A stretch of DNA of 64,000 bases from Gnetum montanum (GCA_015680685.1 MNCI01000970.1:663811-727810), one strand, 5' to 3'; shown: positions 9,840-22,159, counted from the stretch's first letter. A program made the numbers and translations. The notes: generated by a model from the sequence alone, not told the origin.

Positions 9840-10297
9840 ACTATGCTCTAGAGCGTAGTTAGTGTAGTTGACATTAACAGTCTAGATTTGTAAAATTTTT
9901 CTAAGTGTTAATAGTAGCTACAAATTTTTTCTAAGTGTCTTGACTATGCTCACCTTGCTAGGACTATGCTCCATAGTGTAGTCAACATAGTCAACCTTGG
10001 AATGACTAGTTTTGCAAATTTTCCTAAGTGCAAGCAAGAGGATGTTGAGCTGGGTTGGCATGGAAGAAACAATTTGGCAGAGTTTCTAATTGCTAAGCCT
10101 ATGCTTCCTACTACACTCTAGAGCATAGTTAGCGTAGTTTGCATGAACACATCATCTTTGCAAGATTTTTTCTATGTTTCAGGGCTACGCTCTCACCACT
10201 AGCACTATGGTCTAGAGTATAGTTAGTGTAGCCTACACTAAGCCTCATTTTTTGGCAAGATTGACCTAACTCCTGGGACTACGCTCTAGAGCGTAAT
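9840..10297. repeat. Palindrome cluster in the E1 5' LTR U3
   Basis: The best copy, ACTATGCTCTAGAGCGTAGT (9840-9859), is nearly its own reverse complement. Related copies lie at 9963-9982, 10110-10129, 10204-10223 and 10278-10297, most with the TCTAGAG centre. The counterparts in the 3' LTR are at 40928-40947, 41051-41070, 41190-41209 and 41285-41304. Retention in both LTRs shows that the array existed at insertion. Confidence 0.85.
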
Positions 10298-10715
10298 TAG
10301 CATAGTCATGTAGAACTACTTCTAGAAGCCTGCAAAATGCAACATTGGCCTTCACCTCAGCTTCAACACTCCTTTGGCAAGCAAGATCAACAAGTTTTGT
10401 TTCTTTTGCATCCCCCATTTGTCCTCAAATTGTACCTATGCTTGACACCACTCAACAGAGTGAGCAACATAGTCTCAAAGTGTACTCTCCAAAAATGCAC
10501 TATTTTGCATTGTGTTCAGGTATATTGTGGTTTGTTTGACACTTGCATATGCAGTCTTGATAGCATAGTTACAGTTTGGCAGTTTCACAGGGTATATTGG
10601 AGCACACTAGCAGAACACCATTTTGCTTCAGTGGGAGAGTAGTTGGGGCTAGCGTAGTCCCAACTATCCCTCTAGTACATGGCACCTAATCTGTGACTCA
10701 TGCTATTCCTAGCCC

Positions 10716-10723
10716 TATAAATA
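10716..10723 (+). promoter_or_regulatory. E1 5' LTR TATA box
   Basis: TATAAATA in the context GCCCTATAAATACCCC, conserved in the 3' LTR at 41789-41796. It is the likely RNA polymerase II start region of the element. Confidence 0.75.
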
Positions 10724-11410
10724 CCCCAACGTTTCATGTTTTAGGGGTTGAAAATCAAAAGCAAGGTTGAAAAATTTGAACATTGGCATTCTTGGCACTC
10801 TTACACCTATGCGCACTTGGCATGTTGGTAAACTTTAGGACATCATAGCACCATTGTACACCACCTAGCTCACTGTACACCACCCTAGCTCATAGGACAC
10901 CATGGTAGCCAACTTGGTAGGCTTAGACTCCATGATGAACATCAATTCCTTGCAACCAGACACCTTAAGACTATGACTACGCTACCTACTATGCTTGTTT
11001 GTACACCATGTACCTCCTCACCTTTTCTGTACAATTGAATATGCTCCCCTCATTTGGGGTAGTGATATTCTCTCTCTTGCTTACATTCTATGCATTTTCT
11101 TTAATACTTTTGCACTCTACTCGCATTTTTCATTATTTAAGTAAGTATTCGTGCATTTTCATCCTCATTTTATGCCCAAGACCTTTACTAGGCTCACACC
11201 CATGCACCGTGGACATTGCAAAATACCTTGCAAACCCTTAACATTCATTTTGTCATAACACTTGTAAGTCCCAGTTCGATTGACAAGATCATCTTAGGCA
11301 TCCCTCCATTTTCAGCAAGCCTTCGTTTAGAAGTGAGGTTAAGGCTGTACGATTGTGGACCTCTCGGAGTCTTGTTCTAACCTTTGATGTTTTTGGTTGC
11401 TACAGTTTTT

Positions 11411-11429
11411 TGGTGCTAGAAGGAGGGCC
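11411..11429 (+). other. E1 primer-binding site
   Basis: TGGTGCTAGAAGGAGGGCC starts six bases after the LTR end and is identical to the E0 site (2984-3002, complement). The primer tRNA was not identified. Confidence 0.7.
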
Positions 11430-11884
11430 TTTGCCATTTCCTTCTTTGGCCATCCCTTGGTTGTTGCCTTGCATGCTCTCTACACCCTATGCAGATTGGT
11501 TCCTATTGTTAGTTCCCTTAGAGCCCCGCTTGACAACACTAGTGTTTATACTTAGCCAAATTCTGAGTCTTCAATAGAGCGTAGTTGGCTCTAGCATAAT
11601 GAGTGTAGTTGGCTTTGAGTGTAGTCCTAGAGTTATTCATTTTTAGCACATTTACACTTAGTGATTTTTTTCTTTGCATTTAAGACTTAGGCATTTTTTC
11701 CACATCTTTTATACTTAGCCATTTTTCTACATTTTTACACTTAGTCATTTTTAGCAGTTGCATACTTAGCTTTTTTCCTACATTTTAGCACTTAGCCATT
11801 TTTCCTTTCTATTTAGCATAAGCAACCTTTTGCATTTTCCCTTTCCCCATGAACCTTAAGTAGCCTTTGACCTCAACTTTGAGC
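11430..11884 (+). other. E1 leader, no gene recognised
   Basis: The leader between PBS and gag is T-rich, with repeated ACTTAGCCATTTTT-like motifs (about 11640-11810). I see no coding signal. Confidence 0.5.
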
Positions 11885-14103
11885 ATGATTGTTGTTTGGC
11901 CCATTTAGCAAGAAATCTAGATTGATGTTCCTGGGATTAGGGACCTTGTCTTGGCACAGAGGCAATCTTTTTGGTAGCATAACCTGCTTCTTGAGGTCAT
12001 GGTGCTCAATGACGAGCAATACAACTTCGTTTGCACAAAACTCCAAGCAGGTTTTCCCCAGGCAGGTTTTCCCTTAGCCTACTAAGAAACGAAAGCCAAA
12101 CGTAGTTATGAGTGCATGCATTGTAACAGGAGGGAATGGTTTCCTTCTGATTTTCACTTTATCTTGCTCATGGAAGACTAATAGTGGATGCTGGACAACC
12201 TCATCTACAACATGGGCTGTGAGGTAGGGATGAATTTTAAGGAGCCCCTCCAAGAGGAGTTGGACAATTTTAAGGCTCACTTAGAGCATGATAACCTACT
12301 CCATGCCTCATATTCTAGTAGATAGTCTCTAATTTCGTTCCTGCATAGTCTTGTGGCCTGGTGTTCTCACCTAGGTCAATGCCTATGGTGGTAACTCACT
12401 AGATATAGCAAACACACTAGGATGTTGCTATGCATTTTAGCTTTCCTTTGACTGTGCCCTTTACCATCCCTACGTAGCCTATCTAGCTTGTTAAGCCCAT
12501 TCAACCTGTTTAGGTTGTACAACCTTCTGTAGTAGCAACCATTGTACCTACACAATCCTACGTGCACACCATGCACATTCCTCCCCCATTGTACACAACT
12601 CAGGCATTGTTCGTCCCACCTATCATGTTGGCACCCTTTACAGTGGCCTAACTCATAAACTCGTGATGGGGCCCAAGTGCTATGTCCATGGCACAAGCCA
12701 TGCAACAGGCATTGTGTGTGGTCACATAGCCCAAAGTCGAGTCATGGACCACCAAACAACCATAGTGGGTAGCATAACCCATGCATCCCACCACTACAAC
12801 TGCACTTGGGTTGGATTGAGCATTCCAACTAATCCAAAGCCTTAGCAAAGAGGTTAAGTAGCTTAATAGCATGTGATGGACTTTTACCAGGATAATCCAA
12901 TCAATTCTCTAGTTCCACCACTAGCATTATCCATAGAGATCCCACTCCCACAATTTACCAAATATAATGGTGAAGGGGATCCTAATGCTCATCTAGTGAC
13001 CTTCTAGTTAGAATGCCTCCTACTGCAGGCATGACCAAATGCCATCATTTTCATGTTCATCATGTCCTTGATTGGCAAGGCACTAGATTGGTACTGCATG
13101 CTCCTTAGGGCCTCCATCACTTCTTTAGAGGAATTGATTACCTTATTTGTCACTCACTTCAAGTACAACTTGAAGCCTGAGACAACCCTAGATCAATTGA
13201 TGCAAGTCAAGTAGGACCACTTAGAGCCCATGCAAAAATTTATCTAGTGGTGGAGTGCATTGTGTAACGAGATCCATGAGCTAATCATAGAAACTCACAT
13301 GCTGGCCATCTTCAAGGGTGTAGTCAATAACTTTATCAAGGAAAAATTGTATTACCTTGCCCCACAATCCCTCAGTTAAGCATTTACACAAACCAAGAGC
13401 ATTTAGGATGTAGTGGAGGATAGCAAGGATCCAGCCTACATGGCCTACAAAAATTTACATGCAAAGAAGGAGAAAGAAAAGGATAAAGGCAAGCAAGCAA
13501 CCATAACCATTGTAATAGTGGCTAATAAGGCTAAGTCAGCTAATGCCAAATTAATGGCCTAGCCACCCAAATCTTTGGCCAACACCAACAAGGCGGCTGT
13601 CCCTAGCACAACAAAAAACAACCAGTCTGCATTGTTGGCAACCATTGGACTAGCTGCCACAAGGCCTAACTTCAAGCGTAAGGATTACTCGAAGTATATA
13701 CCATTTTCCATCAAGTGGTTAGAGCTATTGGACCAACTGGTTCATGCTGCATGCATCCAATATAAGAAAATGTTAAAGGATGCTTACAAGTGGCATGACC
13801 AATATTGTAAGCTTCTTAGTAATCCTTTAGCCACACTACCTAATGAGTGCCTACTCCCTAAGCATTTCAAATTAAATTAGTTTTGTCAATATCATCAATT
13901 GCAAGGTCATGATATAGATGTTTGCATGATTTTGTAGGACATTATACAATGCATGATTGATAAGGATGAGTTGGTCCTTGATGCTATCAACCTAGTGCAC
14001 CCCCAAAACCAATGGATGGGGGTTTACAAGGACCCTCTTAATGTAAGTAGTCTAGGGTACATCATCAATGCCATTTGCATTTATGATGAGTTAGAACTAG
14101 TGT
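11885..14103 (+). pseudogene. E1 Gag, degraded
   Basis: Aligned by eye to the E0 Gag along its length. EQYNFVCTKLQ near 12020 matches the N-terminus, and AFQLIQSLSKEV near 12815 precedes the gag domain. FTKYNGEGDPNAHLVTF at about 12955-13005, FKYNLKPETTLDQLMQVK near 13170 and AIFKGVVNNFI near 13310 mark the capsid-like domain. NFKRKDYSKYIPFS near 13670 and a Cys/His remnant FCQYHQLQGHDIDVC near 13880 follow. Stops mostly replace Gln, Arg or Trp codons, for example VKQ in E0 versus VK-stop here. The start is placed by similarity and is uncertain. Confidence 0.8.
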
Positions 14104-14939
14104 AGGAATCATTTTGTGGTTTGTGTGTCCTCTGGAAACACTAGGGCCTCCTTGATGTTAACCAGTTCAAGAACCCCTTTTGTTATTAGAGTACCACCTT
14201 GAGCACCCATAACACCCTTTATGGTTAGGGCCTCGCAGCTTGTTGTAGCTGTAACAACCCAAACACCTTTTTTCATAAGGGTGTTGCAACGTGTAGACTC
14301 CCCACCTATTGGGAGTTCATTGGTGGGCAATGCATCAATCCCTACTCATCCAAGGCCCCATCTTGTAGTCAACACCAACAAGTAATCAAGATGGTAACTC
14401 AGGAGGCCCAACAAGTGCCTCATTGATCAAATGCTTAGGTAGAATTGGGAGCAAAGGACACTAGGCCGATTGAAGCCTATCCCCTTGTGTTCTATCCCAA
14501 TGGTCCAATCAACTGAAGAGGCCACGACAACCAATAATCAATAATGAATTATTGAGGATCCAAAGCAAGCAAAGAAAATAAGGCCCAAATCCCCTTCACA
14601 CGAGATCCATCTCTTGGGCTGCATGGAGGAGATGAAGGCCATTAATAACAAAGTGACAGATGGTAGAAAAGACTTTCTTGATGCATTGGCATAAGTCAAG
14701 TAGTCTTTGAAATAGAAAAACACAATATTAACCCTATATGACTTGGTACTAACCTCCTCCACCCACCATGAAGCGTTAGTTTGCATGTTGATCTCCATTC
14801 TTATCATGGAGGACATCTCGAAAAATGAGAAATCCATCCATGCTATGATGTTACGTCATCCCCCGCAGAATCAAGTTCCATGCCCTTGGCATTTTGCGAT
14901 GAGGTGATCAAGGTGGACCTTGAGATGGGTTAGGTCATT
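14104..14939 (+). pseudogene. E1 Gag-protease linker, degraded
   Basis: A broken frame encodes a helical segment (MEEMKAINNKVTDGRKDFLD near 14620-14680) and SSTHHEALVCMLISI near 14755-14800. The latter resembles the STHRDALIRAL-type segment that precedes the protease in Tat elements. No enzyme motif is present. Confidence 0.5.
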
Positions 14940-15330
14940 ACTGCACTAATGTTCATCACCATCCACATAGGAGAATGTAGGATTCTTAGGGTGCACATTG
15001 ACGATGGAGTAACAACTAATGTCATCCCATACATGATTGTTGACAAGCTTGGTCTTGCTAAACAAATCAAACCAATGAAGAAAACATGTATTAAATCCTT
15101 TAATGGGTTGTGTGTTGTCATAAGGGGAATTGTCATGATAGTCTTCGTGGTAGGGGAGCAATTCTCCACCACTACTGAATTTATAGTGATTGAGGAGATG
15201 TTAGGTTTCAACCTGATCTTAGGTAGGCCCTGGCTAGCCTAGCCACAGGCTATCTCCTCCCCAATCCATCAATAAGTCTACCTTCCATATGAAGGTGGAG
15301 AGGTTATAATACATGGTGACAACGTAGCCC
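14940..15330 (+). pseudogene. E1 aspartic protease (retropepsin), degraded
   Basis: An open stretch at 14949-15242 encodes a retropepsin core. VHIDDGVTTNVIPY holds the catalytic Asp in a DDG box (usually DNG or DSG in this lineage), the hydrophobic flap region follows, and LGFNLILGRPWLA gives the conserved ILGRPW. After a stop, SSPIHQ and a following VIIHGD-like segment match the Tat post-protease region. The enzyme would cut the Gag-Pol polyprotein. Further frame breaks follow before 15560. Confidence 0.75.
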
Positions 15331-15779
15331 CCTTTGACCATTAGCAACATTGATGTTGAATAAGGGTTAGAGGTGGAGTTCCCTAATGACACACCTTTTA
15401 GAAGACACTATATGGGTAGAATTGCCCTTTGACATAGCTAATGAAGGTCAGGGCAAGTACCATATCGTATCCTCTAGGCCCTACGTGCCACCTAACCCTC
15501 ACTAGATTAGGAAACAACTACGCAACCAAGGCATTCCCTTAGTTCAATAGGCATTGGGCACTTGCTTGTCCCACTTCTACACATTTTTTCCTATTTTCAT
15601 TTTGTGTGCATTTTACGTTAGCTTGGGTGTTTGCATTTTTGCATTGTTTTCTTCTTTATGCATTTATTTCCTTTGTTTTTGCATTTTGGCTAAGTTTACA
15701 TTTTTGCTTCGTTACTTTTTAGTAGTTCGTTTATACATAAAAATGTCAAAATACATAAACATAGGTGGCCCACCATGTT

Positions 15780-16110
15780 CTTAAATTAGCATCCTATGGC
15801 TCGAAAAGGCTTTAAACTACTACATAGCCTGCCACGGCCTAAAACTGACAAATCAAATCTTCCTTAGGTGCATGGCCAAAATGGCCAAAAAATACTAACA
15901 TGGCCTTCCATGGCCCTAAATTGGCATTACATGGCCTACCATAGCCTAAAACTGGCAAAGATTTTACCTTATCGCATGGCCTGAAATGACCTTAAACTAT
16001 CATTAGGGCTTGGAATGGCCTAAAACTATCAAAATGTTGTCTACACATGCACCCCAAAATGGCCTAAAACTAGTAATTACTATAGCCTAATCACATCAAC
16101 TCATCACAAC
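15780..16110. repeat. Degenerate tandem repeats, block 1
   Basis: Irregular units share a core like GGCCTAAAACTGGCA or GCCTTAAACTA with variable spacers (CATGGCC, CTACCATAGCC). The same core recurs at 21825-21930 and 38755-39290, all within E1. Confidence 0.7.
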
Positions 16111-16399
16111 ATTAACATCAAACATAGCAAATACATATAAAATTTTTCTCATCATACACTCAATGTAGCAAAAATCCATTACATCTCATAAAAAAAAATT
16201 AAATGACATGATCATTTGCATTACACTGCAAGAATACAAAAATGACATCAAGATCTACTTAATCGGTGGCGCTAGGTGGGGGTGGAGGCTCCTCATCTTC
16301 CGTTGTGCCACTAGGACCTGCAGCATTATTGGGTGCCTATCAACAACAACAAGAAAACATAAAACTATAAGTGAATGTATAATATGCAACTAACAGAAA

Positions 16400-17700
16400 A
16401 AGCATAAAAAATGCCATAAAGATCTAACCTAGGAGGGGTCCTGCATCGGCCATGTCTAGAAGTATGCTATCAAGGCCTTCCTCTAAGCGTCAAAGGATCT
16501 TGGCCTTTGATAAGCATGTCTAGTTCTCTTGGCCAAAGTCAACACTCATAAGGGTCTTGTCTTTGGCCATAGTGGTCCATGTAGGCAGCTACATAGAAAA
16601 GATGATAGATGAAGCCTCCTATGAGGGCATGGTAAGTGGCAAGTGAATATCTTAGAAGCCTAACTCCTACCAATCGCCTCAACAAACAACTCAAGATGGT
16701 GGGATTTAATGAACTCTTCTTTGAGTTGCTGCAAATACACATCTCGCTCATGCTTATAGTGGCATTTGTAGTATTTTTTTATGTGCCCCCATTTGCACAC
16801 CTTAGAGTTGAAGCTTTTTCACTCTTGTTCCTTTTGAATAAGTAGGTCCATTTATAGTCTCTATTTGATGATCTTCTAGGTAGCCTCATTTTTATCCTGG
16901 ATTGTTGACTAGTACCTAGTGTAATCAATCTCTGTGGTTTGCCAGGTACTATCTCCTCTTGCCTGAGTTGACAAGAAATCATATCGGGATTGAATGTCCC
17001 TGATCTTCATGTTTTAGCTCGCCACTTTCTCTTGAAGCTCATGCACGTGTTTCCATAGGTGCTTGTTTAAGTGCCTGCAGGTCCATAACACTTTCACACT
17101 AGAAAATATGCACTTGCTAATTACCTTGTACACATGGCAAGGCACTTGCTCCACTTTAGGAGGGTATTTGGGGACGACACACATCTTAGCCACTTGGTTT
17201 AGATCCCAGTGAAGCTTAGAACCTATTGGCATGCAATAAGCAAATCAACATTAATCATAGACTAAGTGTAAAATTAGTGAAGCAACATAAGAAAAACTAC
17301 AACATACATACCAAGCTCAAGATCCACCTACTATATGCGATCCACCATATCCTCTATGATGCCTTCCATGAAGGCAAATTTATTCAGCGTCTTCACCCAT
17401 GGTGTCATGCGGTGGGCAGGCATAGGTGGTGGATCACTGGCAGGGACATGCAAGCTTGTAACCCAACATGATGAAATTCTTAACAACAACTAAATAGATA
17501 AAGATGTAAGAGCAAAAGAGCAAAAACATATGACAACTTAAAGCTCTTACCAAGCAAGTCCTCAGGTGTGAGTGTAGGGGGATCTCCTAGTTGCACACCA
17601 TCAAAGAGGCTAGCAAAATCACCCTTGTTAGGGTGGAACAACCCCTCTATTTCAAACTACTAGAAGGTCTCTATGGCCTCGTGCAGCTCCTCTTTGTGTG
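16400..17700 (-). pseudogene. Antisense coiled-coil-like coding relic in E1
   Basis: Read on the minus strand, pieces such as HELQEKVAS (near 17025) and LQQLKEEFIKSHH (near 16705-16740) give a charged helical protein broken by stops at likely former Gln codons. It lies downstream, in the antisense direction, of the better conserved frame at 17880-18899 and may be its C-terminal part. No domain is recognised. Confidence 0.35.
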
Positions 17701-17879
17701 CCTTCTCCTCCTTAGCTTGAGGAGGGGCCATGTTTGCTGTTTCTTTGGCAGCCCTATCGCCTAACTCACAAAAATAGCATAATAGTATTAGCATAACATA
17801 AAAAAAACATAAAAATTATAAACATAGAAAATTCAAAAACAAATACATCTACACATGAACTAACTTGCAGCAAAGTGGG

Positions 17880-18899
17880 TATCTTGAGGTAGACTTTCTT
17901 GGTGCTCACCTATTCAACTATAGGGGTAGCCTCCTCTACTAAGCATGGCCTCTTGATTTTTGCCTTGGAAGGCCCCACCATTTTTGCAATATAATGGTTG
18001 GCCTTATTTGCATTCTCAATAATGATTGGGGGACACGTGCCTATACTATCATGGAAATAATATGATTGTGACCTCCCCAGATGGCCTTTGTTCATAACTA
18101 AGTACAACTCATCGATCCCCTCTGAGGGGTCTTGGGTGCAAGTGTTTACGAATAGGTGCCTCACCCAAAGCTTGGATAGTTGCTCACAATCTTGCACTAC
18201 CCACTGCCTACTATGTCAGACCACCAAAAACCCCATGAACCTTCCCAGATATGCTACGAAGAATGTGAAGTGCAGGTGAGACCTCGCCTAGAGGTTGTAG
18301 CAAAGTTTGGTGATCTCTGCTTATAGTTCAGTGACGAGGAAGGAGGCCCAGTTGAACCTTGTGCTCTTCTCTAGAACCTCCCTCATCATCCATGCTTACT
18401 TCACCCCAAGGATTTTTCCTTGGGAGAGAAACTTCGAAAATGCATGAATACAAGAAAGAGGGTAGAGCTCTCGAACCTCAGGCACATTCAGGTCTCTAAT
18501 CATGATGCCTTGATGAGATGAGGTAGTTTCCAACCACTCCTCAATCTCACCTTTGCAGTCCACCTCTTTGCTAGCCTTGTCAATGACCAACAAGTCATTG
18601 GAGGGGAAGCCAAAGAGGTTAGCAAAGAAGGTATTACTAAGGTCCAAGGCTACCCTCACTCTATGCACATGGATGATGAATTGGTAGGCATTGCTGCTAC
18701 AGGAGTAAATAATGGTGACCATCTTAGCCACCAAAATGCTTAGGCTAAGGGCCAAGAAAAGGTTCATCAACCCAACATGTGTGAGTTGACTAGTCAATGC
18801 CTTTGAGGCCTGATGGCACAACCAATGTTGTGCCCCCTCCACATCATTGTACTTCATGATGAGGGTGGTCTCACTATGGCCTGTGGTGACCACCGTCAC
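17880..18899 (-). pseudogene. Antisense frame within E1, unknown protein
   Basis: One minus-strand frame runs through 18899-18396 (167 codons) and resumes in the same frame at 18197-17910. It is separated only by a few stops (about 18210-18395) that look like mutated CAA/CAG codons. The translation is protein-like: LSNTFFANLFGFPSN, HLHFTFFVAYLGRFMGF, QLSKLWVRHLFVNTC. It contains a hydrophobic stretch (LFLALSLSILVAKMVTIIY near 18705-18760) that could span a membrane or be a buried helix. I do not recognise the family. Antisense extra frames are known in some plant Tat elements, normally between integrase and the 3' LTR; here it is between protease and RT. Confidence 0.5.
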
Positions 18900-19870
18900 C
18901 TCTCCTGAAGCAACTGCAGTTGTAACATAGGTAAAAAAACATTAAGATCAAGCAAGGGTAAATTAATGAGTGCATGCAAGTAAGAATAAAAGCCAAACAA
19001 ATAAGTGCTTATGCAGAACAAATGGTGTGGGAGACGGAGGTGGTGGTGCAATTGGCTCCTTAAAGTTGGGCTCACTATTAGCCCATCCCTTATCGAGCCA
19101 ATTATAGGTTCTTCATCACTCAAATACCTTCGGGTACCAGTTAGGATAATTCTTTAAGTCCTCTCCCACTTTCTCAATTATGGCCTCCTAAAAGTTTGAA
19201 CTAGAGGAGAACACTTATAGAGGAGTGCATGTCAAGGCAAGAGCCTCTGGCTTGTCATGGAGCCCTAATCATTAACTTTTAATTTGGCATTAAGCATGAG
19301 TAATCAACAATTAGCAAACTTAGCATGGGCTAATAGTAAGAAACATAACACAAAATCATAGGAACACTTACCCTCCAACATAGTATACAATTCCAAGTGG
19401 GTTCTAAAATAGGGTATGCATGCATAGAGCAACGAAGAGGATGTTGCTCTTATTATAACAAAGAACTTTGGCATTCCCTAGATTTTGGATAAGGGACGAG
19501 TGCCCCTAGGGCCTTACCTAGAACCACCTACTCTATCATCACTAGTCATGGGCTCATCAGACATAAATTTTAATATGTCCTGGTTGGCCTTGGGCAACAA
19601 TGTCTCAGTGATGGTGCCCACAACCTCCGTTGTTAAGTGTAACCACATAATTACATTGTAGTGCTATAGTAGGAATGCCAAGAACTAGGATGCCCTAGGA
19701 GGAAACCATACCACTTGACAACCCATCTTTATATTTGGTGCAAGTGTGTTGGGTACATACTTGCTCATGTAGTAAAGAATGTCGACAAGCTTCACGACGA
19801 CTAAGATGGGCTTTAGTAGCACTCTACAATTGCAAACAATGAACATAGTGTTAGTATACAATAGATGCAT
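18896..19870 (-). pseudogene. Upstream antisense coding-like pieces in E1
   Basis: Two short minus-strand open stretches (19870-19685 and 19123-18896), in a different frame from 17880-18899, contain protein-like pieces such as LVDILYYMSKYVPNTL (near 19745-19790). They could be earlier exons or frameshifted parts of the same antisense gene. No domain is recognised. Confidence 0.3.
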
Positions 19871-21824
19871 TTTGGAAAAAATACATTAATTTACACTTAG
19901 CAAAAATTAGCATGATGTAGCATAGCTTATAAAAAATATATATCCTAGGGTCCCCTGGACCTTGTGGGTATAAGACGTCAATATACACATTTGACATGCT
20001 TGGTACTCACTAGGGTAAAGCATGTTTTCGTAGAGTTAGCATTTTATTTTGCATGTTCACACATCTAGCATTACACCTTACATGTTCATCAATTTAACAT
20101 TAGCATCTTGCATTTTCAATTTTAACACTTTTGCATAAAATTTTCAAAATTTTTTCTAACTTTGGGTTACCTTTGGGAGCATAGTCTAGAAATTCAAATT
20201 TTTTCTAACTTTGCAAACACTAACTATGCTCTGGTAATTAGAGAGCGTAGTCTTGACACAAAATCTAATTGCTGGCTATGCTTCAAGGGAGTGTAGCCTT
20301 GAATTTTCACAAATTCCTAACTGCTAACTACGCACGGAGGGAGCTAACCCCAAAAAATTTAAAATTTTTCAAAAAACAAATTAACTATTTGATGCCATGC
20401 CTCATACACTCTACACTCCGCATTGTCGCTCATTCAAAGCCTATCACAACCGTGGCTCTGACGGCTACATTGACAGTACTACTGCTTAGCCAAATGAAAT
20501 GCAAGGGCTGCATCCTTGGGTGTCATGCTTTCCCTTGTAGCCCTTGCCACGCTAGGGGTGTAATGCCCTAGTGGCACTAGTGGCCACTCCCATAAAATAA
20601 AAAAAACTAGTAGGAACTTTGCCGAATCCCTATCCTACGATGGCCGCCCATGGCTGTCATCAACACCCATGATTCCTTGATCCCCTACCTAGCAAAACAT
20701 TTGAAATGAAATAAAAGCAAAGCACAGGAACCCCCTGTCACGTGCCACGCCTTGTAAGCAATGGCCTTAGAGCTACGACCAAACCCTCATCCCTGCCTTA
20801 CATAGGTGATAGAAAAAATATATGATAAAATCTAATAAAAAAATAAGATCATAGAAGCTTCAAAAAAGGCTCATTGTACCTCAGCTTCATAGGTTGTAGC
20901 CCCAGGGTTGTCATTGGAACCCAAATTTCTTACCATGTGCGCTCATTGAAAAGTAAAATTTTCCATAGGCCCACAACCTTCTCTCATCCCTGCATCTACA
21001 CTAGTTATCACGGTGGCCATGATCACCATGGAACATTGCAAACCTTTGGCCCCCACGTTTCCATCAAACCCTACCTACCTGCCAAACCCCCTACCCCAAA
21101 CACAAGCCTACAGCTTCTCCTCCCCGCAGTCATGGCCACAACCAAATTTTCATACCTTGCCCACTCAAACCATCAAAATGACAAAACCTCTCACACATGT
21201 ACACCCTCACAGTTGCGGTGACCTTGAACGGCCATGGTGGCAGTGGCCCTTGCCAATGCAAGGCATTGCCAACAAGTCAAAGCCTAGTGCCAAGCCCTAA
21301 GCACCTAAGCATGGAAAGCCCAAAATGTAAAAAAAAAATAAGGAGAGTAGAGTGTAGTTAGGTTTCTTGGAAGATGATGGTGCCCTTCACTCCTCCATGC
21401 ATGCCAATGGTAGGCATCCTAGGACTTATTGTTCCTCATTCGCGTTGACTAGGTTGGAATGCTAACATCCACTTTGGTGTGACATTCTGGTGACTATGCT
21501 CTTGCAACTATGATATGCTCTGAAAAGATCATTTCACCTTTTAACAATGACAAATTTACCATGGGTAAAATGTGCTTTTATATCCCTAGGAACCACTTAA
21601 AGTTTTGCCTACTCGAGACTACACTCAATAGTGCAAAGAGTAGTTGGATGTGAGTTAGTCACCATATTTAGAAAAATTTTTGATTTTTTTGGTAGTTAGA
21701 AAAATTTTGAATTTTTCTTGTTGCCCAGTGGATTCCTAAGCCAATTTTGCTTCCCCAACGCACCAAGCCTTGCTCCAATGATGCATTTAGTGCATGCAAT
21801 TGTCCACTACAATGTTAAACTAGT
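19871..21824. other. Non-coding part of the E1 insert
   Basis: AT-rich sequence with scattered palindrome halves ACTATGCTC and GAGCGTAG (20160-20290), which resemble the E1 U3 repeats, and C-rich patches (20640-21300). I see no gene. Confidence 0.4.
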
Positions 21825-21930
21825 ATCCAATGGTCTGCTAAGACCTTAAACTGGCACTACACAGTCCACTAAGACCTTAAATTAGCAACCCCATGATCGG
21901 CCAAGGCCTAAACTTGACCTACAGATCCCT
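21825..21930. repeat. Degenerate tandem repeats, block 2
   Basis: Three or four units contain the core AAGACCTTAAACTGGCA (or AAATTAGCA), related to blocks 1 and 3 of E1. Confidence 0.6.
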
Positions 21931-22159
21931 TGTGTTTGCATATATGGTGATTTTCATTACATTGTTTTCTTTAACTGTGCATATTGCTCTTACTAAGATA
22001 GGTGCGACTTGATATTTTTGCAGTTTTTTTTTTGTAGAATTATTACAGGATTCACAACATGTCTACGTACAAGAACCTTCATTCACCTCTAGTCCTTACT
22101 AGGCCACATGGTGATCTTACTTGATGTATCAATCCATAATGCCTAGACCTTGAGCACCT

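Larger units (their letters stand above)
9743..11404 (+). repeat. E1 5' LTR
   Basis: It starts TAAAACACCACC (the 3' LTR has the canonical TGAAACACCACC) and ends GGTTGCTACA just before the leader. The length is about 1662 bases. A TATAAATA box lies at 10716-10723, with palindromes upstream at 9840-10297. It has clearly diverged from the 3' LTR, mostly by transitions, which fits an old insertion. Confidence 0.9.
15560..22080. other. 6.5-kb insert between E1 protease and RT (Ogre-intron position)
   Basis: Between the protease and the RT lies non-Pol DNA. It has a T-rich start with TTTGCATTTT motifs (15560-15780), a block of degenerate repeats (15780-16110), minus-strand coding-like sequence (16400-19870), AT-rich DNA with ACTATGCTC/GAGCGTAG motifs like those of the LTR (20160-20360), and another degenerate repeat block (21825-21930). 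The 3' end has a T-rich run with TTTTTGCAG (about 22014-22022) shortly before RT-side coding resumes. Ogre elements are known to carry an intron between protease and RT. No target duplication was found, so an intron or accessory region is as likely as a nested insertion. Confidence 0.5.
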
